Assembly (NCBI GenBank): GCA_002376845.1
Contig: DFOS01000012.1
Coordinates: forward strand, 73,158-137,157
Origin: Bdellovibrionaceae bacterium UBA3535
GTDB lineage: Bacteria; Bdellovibrionota; Bdellovibrionia; Bdellovibrionales; UBA840
DNA length: 64,000 bases
Reading direction: 5' to 3'
Part shown: positions 53,664 through 62,478 of the stretch, piece by piece
Layout of the letters: every line of letters begins with the position of its first letter
How positions within the stretch are numbered: position 1 is the stretch's first letter
The notes under the pieces: model-generated
What the model was told of the DNA's origin: nothing
The model's input: only the letters and a program-made list of their open reading frames with translations
Database searches by the model: none
Made by a program: the position numbers and the translations under genes

Positions 53664-54193
53664 TAACCTTCAAGTTCTGATAGAAAGTTTTTTAAACGGT
53701 TTATTTTATTTGAATTGCTTTCTTCTTTTATGATTTTTCTTATTCTACTTTTAATTAATTTTACATCTACCTTCTCATGAATGCTTCTGCAATAGCGCAA
53801 CATCTCGGCACAGTCACTAAAATCACTTTCAGTAAATCGCCTCAGTTTTAGCAAGAGATACAAAGTTCCATCTGGACGATAAATCTTACAGTTAGCTGTT
53901 TTTCGCAATAATACCAAGCTAGCTTTGTTTTTTAGTTCGCTTTGTAGGAAAAACGAAGCTGCAGGGTTAATGATTTCTATTGGCAGATCTAAGGACTCGG
54001 CAATCTGAAAGAGTTCTAACTGTTGGTCCCGTTCTTTTTTTCCAAGGCCAACCAAATCAACATCTACAGTAACTCTGTGCTCAATACCAAGATACGGAAG
54101 CAAAGTACCACCTAGCAGAACCCATTCCCCTGTTAACTTTTCACTAGCCAGCTTGATGAGTCTTTGCAATAGCGGGCGGTTTAGTTTTTTCAT
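53660..54193 (-). CDS. Nucleotidyltransferase-fold protein, putative toxin of an XRE/NTase module
   Basis: A 177-residue protein with the minimal nucleotidyltransferase signature: GG (28-29) and two Asp (D44, D46) in LLGGTLLPYLGIEHR then VTVDVDLVG. This resembles AbiEii-like or DUF6036-type proteins in toxin-antitoxin pairs. The upstream XRE gene overlaps it by 4 bases (ATGA). Toxicity and the nucleotide used are unproven; a housekeeping nucleotidyltransferase role is the alternative. Confidence 0.65.
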   Translation of the reverse strand: MKKLNRPLLQRLIKLASEKLTGEWVLLGGTLLPYLGIEHRVTVDVDLVGLGKKERDQQLELFQIAESLDLPIEIINPAASFFLQSELKNKASLVLLRKTANCKIYRPDGTLYLLLKLRRFTESDFSDCAEMLRYCRSIHEKVDVKLIKSRIRKIIKEESNSNKINRLKNFLSELEGY

Positions 54194-54681
54194 ATAAGCT
54201 CCGCTAGTCGAGACAATGAAATACGGCTTAACTTAATAATTTTAGCATCATTTAGATCTATCTTGGGATTCAATCCTATTTTTTTGTACAGCTGAGGAAA
54301 ATGATTTTTTATAGCCAAACAAAATCCCATTAGTGCCACGTACATGCGTTCGTCTTGCTGGTTTTGCTGCTGCACGGCTTTTCTTGTTTCCTCGATCAAC
54401 CTATCTTCATCAAATAAGAAGTCTTGCATATTGTAATGCGGCTCCATTATAGCCATTCCGCATACCGCCAGATAATCATAATCTACTTTGGAAGCTATGA
54501 GTTCCAATTCATAGCCCAGCGCCTGACTAATTTGAATGATTGTATCTAGTTGTGGAGAGCTATTTCCGGATTCAATTTTTTGCACGCTCAACCAACTTAG
54601 ACTCGCCTTTTGGGCTACTTGTTTTTGGCTCAAACCTTGTGATTTTCGACAATTTATCAGTTTATTCAATAGTTTATGCAT
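54190..54681 (-). CDS. XRE-family regulator, putative antitoxin
   Basis: A 163-residue protein starting MHKLLNKLINCRKSQGLSQK, with a helix-turn-helix at about residues 8-60 (QKQVAQKASLSWLSVQKIESG) and a helical C-terminal domain with no recognised family. The start codon lies inside a 20-bp palindrome, and the likely -10 box overlaps it too, so the mRNA may be leaderless and self-repressed. Longer in-frame starts upstream of the promoter are rejected. Confidence 0.7.
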   Translation of the reverse strand: MHKLLNKLINCRKSQGLSQKQVAQKASLSWLSVQKIESGNSSPQLDTIIQISQALGYELELIASKVDYDYLAVCGMAIMEPHYNMQDFLFDEDRLIEETRKAVQQQNQQDERMYVALMGFCLAIKNHFPQLYKKIGLNPKIDLNDAKIIKLSRISLSRLAELI

Positions 54682-54719
54682 ATATACTATAGTATATATT
54701 ATATTATGCAAAATGTAAA
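54680..54719 (-). promoter_or_regulatory. Promoter and palindromic operator of the XRE/NTase pair
   Basis: On the minus strand TTTACA (54714-54719) and TATACT (54691-54696) are 17 bases apart, a good sigma-70 promoter. A perfect 20-bp palindrome, ATATATACTATAGTATATAT (54680-54699), covers the -10 box, start site and the first base of the coding region. Binding of the XRE protein there would block its own promoter. Confidence 0.65.
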
Positions 54720-54760
54720 GAATTGTCTTCCTTATACAGGAGGTTCGTTCACTCAGGACA

Positions 54761-54789
54761 AAAAAAAGAGCCCTTGCAAGCAAGGGCTC
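54761..54789 (-). terminator. Intrinsic terminator after glutamine synthetase gene
   Basis: A 9-bp inverted repeat (GAGCCCTTG / CAAGGGCTC) with a 4-base loop is followed on the minus strand by eight T. It lies 25 bases after the glnN stop and would isolate it from the XRE promoter. Confidence 0.9.
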
Positions 54790-54814
54790 AAAATAGCTTA
54801 TATTTACTAAAAAC

Positions 54815-57025
54815 TTAAGAAAGATTCATAGCAAAAAGCATTTCACGGTACTTCGGTAGTGGCCATGCATTGTCTGCTACAATACGCTCAGAGATATCGG
54901 CAGCTGTTCGCACCTCCAACATTAGCGGCAGCACCTTATTGCAATAAGCCTGCATTTGAGCTTCCTCCTCCATGGACCGAACTGTTTGCAACTCTTGATT
55001 CAATGTTTTTGTTGTTTTGAGTAGAGTATCAAAAGTGTTTTCTAGTTCCGCAATTCTTTCGGCATAGGTAGCTTTTAAAGTCTTACTATGCATATCGTCT
55101 TCGACCTCATAATAAGTCTTTAACTGCTCTTCAATTGCAGGCGCCACTTGGTTGGTAACCATTTCTATGGTGGTCTGCGCTTCAATATCGATGGTCATAT
55201 TGTATCTTTCCAAAGCAACTTGATAGCGAGACTTGATTTCATCAGGAGATAATACGTTCATATCCTGAAAGAAACGAGTCAGGCTTTCGTCTTTAAGAAC
55301 GGGCAATGCATCCGCCGTGGTATCATACCTAGGAAGACCTCGCTTTGCAGCCTCTTCCAACCACTCTTGCGAATAACCATCTCCATCAAAGCGAATGGCT
55401 TTCGTTTCTGTCACCAATTGTTTTACCAACTCCAATACCGCTTCATCACGCGATGATTTCTCATCCAATAAAGTCTTTAAGCGCTCGGTAGCCTTAGCAA
55501 ATTCTGCCGCCACTGCCGTGTTGAGGAAGCACGTGGGCACAGATACATTCGAAGCAGATCCAACAGCGCGAAACTCAAACTTATTACCCGTAAAAGCAAA
55601 AGGCGAAGTACGGTTACGATCCGTATTGTCGCGCGCAAAGGTTGGCAGCTTACTAACACCCAACTCAATGACTTTTTCTTCTACGCTGGCATTCCCCTGT
55701 CCTTGCTCGATGGCATCTAAAATACCACTAAGGGTATCACCCATGAATACCGAGATCACGGCTGGAGGCGCTTCGTTGGCACCAAGTCGGTGATCATTTC
55801 CGGCACTAGCAATTCCAACACGTAGTAATGGTGCATGTTCGTGAACAGCCTTCATCACTACAGCCAAAGTAGCTAGAAAACGTAAGTTTTGGTGTGGAGT
55901 TTTACCTGGGTCTAATAGGTTTTCACCTTTGTCATTTGACATGGACCAGTTGCAATGTTTTCCACTGCCGTTGATCTCTGCAAAGGGTTTTTCATGCAGC
56001 AAGCAAACCAAACCATGTCGTTTTGCCACTCGCTTTAAAACTTCCATGGTCAAGGCATTGTGATCCGCACTAATATTGGCATCTTCAAAAATAGGTGCCA
56101 CTTCAAATTGTGATGGTGCCACTTCATTATGACGAGTCTTAACAGGGATACCTAAACGATATAGCTCCCTTTCCGCTTCCTCCATAAATGCTTTGGCTCT
56201 ACCTGGAATAGCACCAAAATAGTGATCATCCAATTGTTGCCCACGAGGACTTTGCGCCCCTAAAAGGGTACGTCCACTCATCACCAAATCCGGACGAAGA
56301 GCAACAAAGTTTTTATCTACAAGAAAATACTCTTGTTCACAGCCCAGAGTTGCTTGCAAACGCTTAACATCCACATCACCCAATAGTTTTAAAAATTCAC
56401 AACCAGTGGAAGAAAGCGCTTCTACCGAGCGCAATAGCGGTGTTTTATTATCTAATGCCTGCCCATGATAGCCAAAAAACACGGTAGGAATGCATAGCGT
56501 ACGAGTGTTCTCTTCTTCCACAATAAATATAGGAGAAGATGGGTCCCATACGGTATAGCCGCGAGCTTCAAAAGTGGTACGCATGCCACCTGATGGAAAG
56601 GAGGATGCATCCGGCTCGCCCTGAATCAATTGTGATCCACTAAAACGCTCCATCACCCGAACTTCCGAATGATTTGAATATTGTATGGAAACAAAGGAGT
56701 CATGCTTTTCGGCGGTCAAGCCTGTCATAGGTTGAAACCAATGACAAAAGTGGGTGGCGCCGTTGGCCACAGCCCACTCCTTAATGGCCGATGCAATATT
56801 ATCGGCGGTTTCTTTGCTTAATTTTTTTCCTGTCTCTAAAGTCGCTAATAAATTTTGGTAAGATTCTTTAGGGAGCTTTTCTCGCATTTTAGCAAGATCA
56901 AAAGTAAGCTCACCAAAATACGAGCTAACTGGCTCTTTTTTAATGGTACTTTCTCTTTGTGGTCGTTGATATGCTGCCGTAATGGCGCGCGCACGCGGGG
57001 TGGTGCCCGAGGTACTAATACTCAT
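54815..57025 (-). CDS. glnN: Glutamine synthetase type III
   Basis: A 736-residue enzyme that makes glutamine from glutamate and ammonia. The length and the N-terminal motif FGELTFDLAKMREKLPKESY mark the GSIII class, found mainly in Bacteroidetes, cyanobacteria and some predators. The catalytic blocks KTRHNEVAPSQFEVAPIFEDAN, EINGSGKHCNWSM and the ATP-site Glu/Arg (RNRTSPFAFTGNKFEFRAVG) are intact. The start follows AAAGGATTACC. It is a single-gene unit with its own terminator. A GSI gene is not in the window. Confidence 0.95.
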   Translation of the reverse strand: MSISTSGTTPRARAITAAYQRPQRESTIKKEPVSSYFGELTFDLAKMREKLPKESYQNLLATLETGKKLSKETADNIASAIKEWAVANGATHFCHWFQPMTGLTAEKHDSFVSIQYSNHSEVRVMERFSGSQLIQGEPDASSFPSGGMRTTFEARGYTVWDPSSPIFIVEEENTRTLCIPTVFFGYHGQALDNKTPLLRSVEALSSTGCEFLKLLGDVDVKRLQATLGCEQEYFLVDKNFVALRPDLVMSGRTLLGAQSPRGQQLDDHYFGAIPGRAKAFMEEAERELYRLGIPVKTRHNEVAPSQFEVAPIFEDANISADHNALTMEVLKRVAKRHGLVCLLHEKPFAEINGSGKHCNWSMSNDKGENLLDPGKTPHQNLRFLATLAVVMKAVHEHAPLLRVGIASAGNDHRLGANEAPPAVISVFMGDTLSGILDAIEQGQGNASVEEKVIELGVSKLPTFARDNTDRNRTSPFAFTGNKFEFRAVGSASNVSVPTCFLNTAVAAEFAKATERLKTLLDEKSSRDEAVLELVKQLVTETKAIRFDGDGYSQEWLEEAAKRGLPRYDTTADALPVLKDESLTRFFQDMNVLSPDEIKSRYQVALERYNMTIDIEAQTTIEMVTNQVAPAIEEQLKTYYEVEDDMHSKTLKATYAERIAELENTFDTLLKTTKTLNQELQTVRSMEEEAQMQAYCNKVLPLMLEVRTAADISERIVADNAWPLPKYREMLFAMNLS

Positions 57026-57141
57026 GGTAATCCTTTCTTTTAGAATGAAAACTCTAAAAAATTTTTTCCTTCAGCTCGCAGAACCCCATGCTCTACGAAC
57101 TGCAATCATATTAACAGAAGCTTATAAGGAATGAAAGAATT

Positions 57142-57636
57142 TTATGCCTCTTCATTGATCTCATTAAGAACCGAGTCAGAGGATACGATAGAAGCTAAAA
57201 ATAGCCTGGCTAACTGTACCATTTCTTGCAGTTTTTTCACATTGTCCTCGGAAGCCCATTTTTCCATATTAAAGGTCGAATAGGTCGCGAGCAAGGCCTG
57301 GCTTGCATCGTAAGTGTGGTTGAGGTTTTGCATTTCTCGCTGCTGCAGGACGTTTTTGATTACCTCCCCCAAATCTTTTTTCGATGCGTAAAAAGTAGTG
57401 CCGTAGTCGCCTTTTTTGGCCTCTTCGATCACACCATATTGCATTAGCGTTTTTATGGAAAGACTGACCTGTGCTTTGGAGATCCCCATTCGCTCCATAA
57501 GATCTTTTGCCGACAAAGGCTGCTCAGAAAGATAAATATGTGCCCAAATGGTACCGTCGACTTTTTTAAAGCCCCAGTAACGAATAAAATCACCAACCAA
57601 GTCGCAAAGATGAACCAATTCTTTTGGAGTACGCAT
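57142..57636 (-). CDS. GbsR/MarR-family transcriptional regulator
   Basis: A winged helix-turn-helix protein of 164 residues starting MRTPKELVHLCDLVGDFIR. The region IYLSEQPLSAKDLMERMGISKAQVSLSIKTL (about 35-65) is the DNA-binding part typical of GbsR-like regulators, with a helical dimerisation tail. It may control the adjacent glnN (same strand, downstream) or an osmotic-stress regulon; both are inference. No clear ribosome site is visible, and an upstream TTG start is possible. Confidence 0.75.
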   Translation of the reverse strand: MRTPKELVHLCDLVGDFIRYWGFKKVDGTIWAHIYLSEQPLSAKDLMERMGISKAQVSLSIKTLMQYGVIEEAKKGDYGTTFYASKKDLGEVIKNVLQQREMQNLNHTYDASQALLATYSTFNMEKWASEDNVKKLQEMVQLARLFLASIVSSDSVLNEINEEA

Positions 57637-57759
57637 ACAGACCAATTTAAGTGTTTTTTGCAGGGAATCCAGAAATTAAAAAAAATGTGCCAATATGCTT
57701 AGACAAAGTAGATACCGAAAGAAAGTGGCTGACCCATTTGGGGGCCAGCCGATACAATT

Positions 57760-58197
57760 TTAATGGCCACGTGGATAGCGAGGCCCTCTATTGCGGCCAT
57801 CGCGATGTCTATCTCTGCCACGATCACGCTCGTAGTTTCCTGGCACGTTGATTTGCACTCGATCGATCACTCTTCCTAAGTGACGCGGATATTGTCCTCT
57901 TGGACAGTAACCTTCATAGAGGCGAAACACATAGCGATCACCTTTTGCCAACCAATCTATATACTTATAGTTGTCTTGCCCACATGCCACCAGCTTTTCT
58001 GGCATCTGACGCCCATTTCGCTGCGTTCTTTGTACCGTTACAATGGCTTGATTGGAATAGGTTCTCCAGCTTAATTGTGTTCCGCAAAGTCGTTGCTGGT
58101 AACAATCCAGCCGGTCGTAATCGATACGGCCACCCCGTGCTTCTGCACTAACGGCAGCTAGGCTTAAAAAAAATATTGTGCTTGCTAATAGTTTCAT
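57760..58197 (-). CDS. Small secreted basic protein
   Basis: A 145-residue exported protein with a signal peptide (MKLLASTIFFLSLAAVSAEA). The mature domain has four Cys (two possible disulfides) and an Arg/Asp/Gly/Pro-rich tail (RDRGRDRHRDGRNRG). The start follows GAGGGGGG. I recognise no family. Confidence 0.6.
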   Translation of the reverse strand: MKLLASTIFFLSLAAVSAEARGGRIDYDRLDCYQQRLCGTQLSWRTYSNQAIVTVQRTQRNGRQMPEKLVACGQDNYKYIDWLAKGDRYVFRLYEGYCPRGQYPRHLGRVIDRVQINVPGNYERDRGRDRHRDGRNRGPRYPRGH

Positions 58198-58333
58198 AAT
58201 GTCCCCCCTCATTTCCTGGCTTTAAGTATTGCGAAAGCCGTGCCAGTTTTAAGAAAAACAAATTAAGAGGGAAACAGAATGATTATGTTAAGCAATTAAG
58301 AGAAAATGACACTGAAAAGACAAAGCGACACCA

Positions 58334-59212
58334 TTACTTCTGCACTTTCTTTTCGATAAAGCTGATAATCCTTTGAGCAACGTTTTTGCCAGTGGTTTTC
58401 TCAATGCCTTCAAGACCTGGGGAAGAGTTGACTTCCATGACTAGCGGTCCACGTTCCGAACGCAACAGATCGACGCCTGCCACATTTAATCCCATGGCTT
58501 TTGCCGCCTTAACTGCGGTTGCCCGCTCCTCAGGGGTGATCTTCACCTGTTCGGCCGTCCCTCCCATATGCAGGTTGGAGCGAAATTCTCCTTCAGGGCC
58601 TTGCCGTTTCATTGCGGCAATCACTTTATCTCCAACAACAAAACAACGAATGTCGCTGCCGCCGGATTCTTTAATAAATTCTTGCACTAGGAAATAGGCA
58701 TCCAAGCCTCGCAGCATGTCGATCACACTGCCCGCGGCCTTTTTGCTTTCCGCTAATACAATCCCCTTTCCTTGAGTGCCCTCAAGCATCTTGATCACTA
58801 CCGGTGCCCCGCCCACCAACTTAATTAAATCCTCCGTCATTTTGGTGGAGTGACCATAAGCCGTTACAGGAAGTCCTAAACCTTTTTTGGAAAGCAATTG
58901 CAGACAACGTAATTTATCACGTGAGCGTGCAATGGCAACCGAGTCATTTACTGCATAGCTACCCAACATTTCGAATTGTCTTAACACAGCAGTTCCATAA
59001 AAAGTCACCGAAGCGCCTATGCGGGGAATGATGGCATCAAATTCATTGAGAATACGGTTTTGGTAATGCACCTCAGGCTTTTTGGAAACAATATTCATAA
59101 AACACTTTAGCGGATCGATAACCTCCACTTCATGCCCCATCTCCGTGGCAACACTTGCCAATCTACTCGTTGAATAAAGTTTAGGTCCGCGCGATAGTAT
59201 GCAGATTTTCAT
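58334..59212 (-). CDS. rimK: RimK-type ATP-grasp glutamate ligase
   Basis: An ATP-grasp enzyme of 292 residues. RimK adds glutamates to the C-terminus of ribosomal protein S6 in E. coli. The ATP-grasp core includes VVIKMLEGTQGKGIVLAES, FLVQEFIKESGGSDIRCFV and the Mg-binding LVMEVNSSPGLEGIE. The start overlaps the protease gene by 4 bases. Target may be S6 or another protein here. Confidence 0.9.
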   Translation of the reverse strand: MKICILSRGPKLYSTSRLASVATEMGHEVEVIDPLKCFMNIVSKKPEVHYQNRILNEFDAIIPRIGASVTFYGTAVLRQFEMLGSYAVNDSVAIARSRDKLRCLQLLSKKGLGLPVTAYGHSTKMTEDLIKLVGGAPVVIKMLEGTQGKGIVLAESKKAAGSVIDMLRGLDAYFLVQEFIKESGGSDIRCFVVGDKVIAAMKRQGPEGEFRSNLHMGGTAEQVKITPEERATAVKAAKAMGLNVAGVDLLRSERGPLVMEVNSSPGLEGIEKTTGKNVAQRIISFIEKKVQK

Positions 59213-59658
59213 ACCTTCACCTCTTTTTCTTCTGATAATAAATAGGATTTCGTAGAGTCTACCAATAACCGTTTCATGGACTTTCTACCCAATAGCATAC
59301 GGTAGTTCATTTTCTCACGGTTCATTAATGTGATTTCACTGATCCAGTTTTCTCCATCCAAGACGATTCGAGTTTCGATAACAGGCCTGCGGGAAATATG
59401 ACCGTTGGAACTTTTTATATCTCGAAATTCCAAAATCTGTGCTTCACAAGCAATACAAGGCAAACGCTTTTTTTGCCTAGGATGCACATTAAACCTGGCC
59501 CATTGCTTTCCCTCTTTTTCAAAAATTTTTAAATTGGTAATATGCAAAGATGAGGTACGCGCTCCGGTATCCAATTTAGCCTTGATGGCAGAAACCGACA
59601 AGTCTGGCAATGCGACCACTTCGCGCCAACCTGCAATTTTTTTTACTTTTTTTCGCAT
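59209..59658 (-). CDS. RimK-associated retropepsin-like zinc/aspartic protease
   Basis: A 149-residue protein of the ATP-dependent zinc protease family (RimB-like). The aspartyl-protease-like motif LDTGARTSSLH (29-39) and the conserved C-terminal LLGRKSMKRLLVDSTKSYLL are clear. It is often encoded beside RimK and in E. coli-type systems acts on the same glutamylation pathway. The start follows AGG; downstream it overlaps rimK. Confidence 0.85.
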   Translation of the reverse strand: MRKKVKKIAGWREVVALPDLSVSAIKAKLDTGARTSSLHITNLKIFEKEGKQWARFNVHPRQKKRLPCIACEAQILEFRDIKSSNGHISRRPVIETRIVLDGENWISEITLMNREKMNYRMLLGRKSMKRLLVDSTKSYLLSEEKEVKV

Positions 59659-59705
59659 ACTGACCTCGCTCTACATACTAGAGGCATAACCAAAGCTTGC
59701 AAGGA

Positions 59706-60728
59706 TTATTTGTTTATCTTCTCTACGGCAGCAACCTTGGAAAAATCTTTTTCTACCAAATCTTTTTTTGGTTTTGATCCTAACAAGGGTAGTAGGAGCG
59801 CTGTGGCGACACTCACGGCAAGTCCAGCTCCTGCTTTGGCAACATCCTTCATAATCACTGGTACCACATCACGTTTGCGCTTCATACGTAAACGAATGGT
59901 CATTGCCAACTCCCTTCCTGCGAGCAAACCAATAAATACCCAGGTAGTGGACATCGGTATATGACTTAAACCTTTGAAGTAAAACAAGATAAAGCCATAA
60001 ACCAAATCAATAATCGTCGCGCTTCGAATATCGTTGGTATTTGTTTTGGAAGTGACAATTTTTTGGATCTCACCTCCCCGCGAATAAAAAATGTAAGCAT
60101 GAAAGCTCAACATCATCGCGGTTGCCGCCAAGATGGAAGTTAAACTTAATTGTCTAGGCAAATAAACAAAGATATTAGCCAAATCTTGTATCAACCATTG
60201 CGACCATAAAAAGCCAGTGGAGATCCATTGTCCTGCCACCCAAAATTTGGACGCCGGATCTTTGGGTTTCAAAGGCCCTGACTGCATGAAGCGGGACTCT
60301 AGTATTTTAGAAATCATTAGATACAAGAAAAAACCAGCGCCAAAGGCAACCAAATAACCAAGGATGGACTTATTTAACATCGCCCCCAAGTGCTTTTGTG
60401 CAAATATAGTTAGAACCAAAAAGGTTGTACTAACGGGCAATCCATACCGGGTTAGAAAAAGCAAAATTAGCGGCGGTAAGACATAAATCCAAGTAATATG
60501 CTCTGGCAGAGGTATTTTTGACAATCGGCCATAGGAGGGATCTCCCAAGTGAGTGTACCAGCCATAAAGCACAACAAAAGATAAAATACCGCCGGCATAA
60601 AGCCAAAGTACCCACCATTTTCGGTGGGCATTGGAGCTTAAAAATGTCCCTAAGGTTTGAATCGAATCATTTGCCACTATGGCGTAAGAGGCCAAAACAA
60701 AGCCCACTATCATGTAAATTACGTCCAT
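59706..60728 (-). CDS. PiT-like polytopic membrane protein
   Basis: A 340-residue inner-membrane protein with about nine hydrophobic segments. Two inverted-repeat signatures resemble phosphate transporter PiT: AND near residue 20 (VANDSIQTLGTFL) with LPVSTTF, and IPMSTTWVFIGLLAGREL in the second half. The Asp and Ser-Thr-Thr pattern fits a PiT-family transporter, but the sequence is divergent and the substrate is open. It lies 47 bases upstream of the protease-rimK pair on the same strand. Confidence 0.65.
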   Translation of the reverse strand: MDVIYMIVGFVLASYAIVANDSIQTLGTFLSSNAHRKWWVLWLYAGGILSFVVLYGWYTHLGDPSYGRLSKIPLPEHITWIYVLPPLILLFLTRYGLPVSTTFLVLTIFAQKHLGAMLNKSILGYLVAFGAGFFLYLMISKILESRFMQSGPLKPKDPASKFWVAGQWISTGFLWSQWLIQDLANIFVYLPRQLSLTSILAATAMMLSFHAYIFYSRGGEIQKIVTSKTNTNDIRSATIIDLVYGFILFYFKGLSHIPMSTTWVFIGLLAGRELAMTIRLRMKRKRDVVPVIMKDVAKAGAGLAVSVATALLLPLLGSKPKKDLVEKDFSKVAAVEKINK

Positions 60729-60770
60729 ATGTTCCCCGCTGGCTGATTATATGCACGAAGGAAATATGAA

Positions 60771-60841
60771 TGGCAAAAAAAGCTTCTGCAGAGGTGATAT
60801 TTACTAGGTTCTTTAAGTTTTAAGCGTATCTTTTTTTGCCA
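60771..60841. repeat. Spaced inverted repeat in the divergent intergenic region
   Basis: TGGCAAAAAAA (60771-60781) is the inverse of TTTTTTTGCCA (60831-60841), 49 bases apart, in the 230-base gap between the PiT-like and cytochrome operons. It could be two operator half-sites or chance pairing of A/T tracts. Confidence 0.35.
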
Positions 60842-60917
60842 GTTCTAATTAGTCCTTATTAAACAAGAAATGGCCATGAGAGTGACTTTATAAAGATTGT
60901 TATTTAAGCAATTTTTT

Positions 60918-60946
60918 TTGAAACATTGCATTAGATGTGTTATAAA
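60918..60946 (+). promoter_or_regulatory. Sigma-70 promoter of the cytochrome operon
   Basis: TTGAAA (60918-60923) and TATAAA (60941-60946) are separated by 17 bases. The start site would be about 60953, only 3 bases before the ATG at 60956, so the mRNA would be almost leaderless. An ATG at 60935 lies upstream of the -10 box and is rejected. Confidence 0.65.
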
Positions 60947-60955
60947 ACGCCCCCT

Positions 60956-62158
60956 ATGGTGAATGGAAAAGCTTGCAATATAAGGCACTTAATCATTGGC
61001 TGTGGCTGGGCCATCGCGTTGACATTGGTCTTGGCCGAGGCCTCTTGGGCCCGTCCCCAGTACGCCACACGCCATCGCATCAACAATTGCATGGCATGCC
61101 ATTACCAGCCTACCGGCGGTGGCCCCAAAAATCCAGATGGCAAGCGCTACCAAAGCCGCTGGTTAAAGATCAATCCCCTACTAATTCAGGACTATGTGTC
61201 CGCTGATTTTCGCACCCTCTTTTACCGACCAGAAAAACAAAAAACTGCTGCCGGCGGCTCCGGTGTGATGGCCGGTAGCGTGGCCGGACATGCCAGTTTA
61301 GATGACAAACAGCAAGTTCATTTGGTCATTGAGCACAATGTGGCAGGCTTTAGTTCTGGGCAGCTAAGAGATACCTACGCACAGTATCGCTTAGGAAATT
61401 TTGGACAAGCGAAAAATCTCGATACCATTATGGCCGGGCGCTTTCGCGTGCCCTTTGGCATGGTCAGTGATGAGCATCGCACCTATACAGACATTCAAAG
61501 CGGCAGCCAATGGTTTACCTTTGAAACTGGCATGATGTTTTCTGGTAATCCATCTTACAAATTGCACTGGGATTTTGCCGCCATAAATGGATTGAACAAT
61601 ACCGGACAATCTCTTAGGGACGGCGGCTCTGAACTATGGGGTAGCGTTATCAACCTACGTTGGATGCCCTCGTTTTTCTTTGTGGGAGCTAGTGGCCGCC
61701 TCAATGATACAGAAGAAGACTACCCAAGTTATGCCTTGGCCTTGTATACACAAATTTCCGTGGATGGTATCACGCAAGGTCGCCTGCCTTTAGCCCTTAG
61801 CATAGAGGGCGTGCGAGCTCGCGGATTCAATTCGAACCTGGCTCGAGGTTATGTGTCGAGTAATACGTATGCGCAAAGCCTGGAGCGTAGCACTTCAGAA
61901 GGTTTGCTCACCCGAATCGAATATACCCTCAACCCTTATTGGGTTTTGGTTTATAAATTCGATCGACTGCTGCCAGATCAAGACTATCCCTCCGATTATT
62001 ACGAGCGCCACGGTTTTGGTTTTCGTTGGCACTTTGCTCCCGCATCGCAAATCATCTTTCGTAATGAATGGGCTACGGCCACACACCCTAGTGAATCAGC
62101 CAAAACAGGTACTTTGGCCCAAGATGCCACCTTTCTAATTTTGGAGGTCTCCATATGA
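60956..62158 (+). CDS. Monohaem cytochrome-porin fusion, outer membrane
   Basis: A 400-residue exported protein. After the signal peptide (ALTLVLAEASWA) comes one c-type haem site CMACH (45-49) with YQPTGGGPKNPDGK, then about 330 residues of alternating strands rich in aromatic residues, ending FLILEVSI: a beta-barrel. A haem domain fused to an outer-membrane porin is the layout of Cyc2-like and related electron-transfer porins. The two genes that follow, both c-type cytochromes, overlap in ATGA form. Direction of electron flow and donor/acceptor are unknown. Confidence 0.75.
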   Translation: MVNGKACNIRHLIIGCGWAIALTLVLAEASWARPQYATRHRINNCMACHYQPTGGGPKNPDGKRYQSRWLKINPLLIQDYVSADFRTLFYRPEKQKTAAGGSGVMAGSVAGHASLDDKQQVHLVIEHNVAGFSSGQLRDTYAQYRLGNFGQAKNLDTIMAGRFRVPFGMVSDEHRTYTDIQSGSQWFTFETGMMFSGNPSYKLHWDFAAINGLNNTGQSLRDGGSELWGSVINLRWMPSFFFVGASGRLNDTEEDYPSYALALYTQISVDGITQGRLPLALSIEGVRARGFNSNLARGYVSSNTYAQSLERSTSEGLLTRIEYTLNPYWVLVYKFDRLLPDQDYPSDYYERHGFGFRWHFAPASQIIFRNEWATATHPSESAKTGTLAQDATFLILEVSI

Positions 62159-62478
62159 CAATACTTCCCTTTTATCTAATTGTTTTTTTCGGCCTATTAT
62201 CTTCGAGTAATTACTTAAACGCGCAGGAGCCGCCGGCACTAACCAATACCTGCCGTGCATGCCACGGCGCCAATGGCATTAGCCCAAATGATGCTTGGCC
62301 GAACATTGCCGGACAAAAAAAGACCTATCTAAAATTGCAACTGCAAGCCTTTCGCGACGGCAAACGGCACAATCCTTTGATGTCCCCTGTCTCACAAATG
62401 CTAAGCGACCAAGACATTGAGGCGCTTGCAAATTATTACTCCAACCTAGATCCCCATGCAGATGAAGAGGAACCATGA
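62155..62478 (+). CDS. Monohaem c-type cytochrome (c553-like)
   Basis: A 107-residue periplasmic cytochrome. The signal peptide ends near NAQ, the haem site is CRACH (33-37), and a Met ligand is available in NPLMSPVS near residue 75. The repeat IAGQKKTYLKLQLQAFRDGKR and LANYYS pattern is typical of class I cytochrome c4/c553. It overlaps its neighbours by 4 bases on both sides. Confidence 0.88.
   Translation: MTILPFYLIVFFGLLSSSNYLNAQEPPALTNTCRACHGANGISPNDAWPNIAGQKKTYLKLQLQAFRDGKRHNPLMSPVSQMLSDQDIEALANYYSNLDPHADEEEP

Noticed and set aside
58250..58333. Tiny frame MIMLSN after GAGGG
   Set aside because: Six codons only, with nothing to support translation beyond a chance ribosome site.
60935..60955. 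Earlier ATG of the haem-porin gene
   Set aside because: It lies upstream of and overlaps the spacer of the best promoter and would add seven unneeded residues before the signal peptide.
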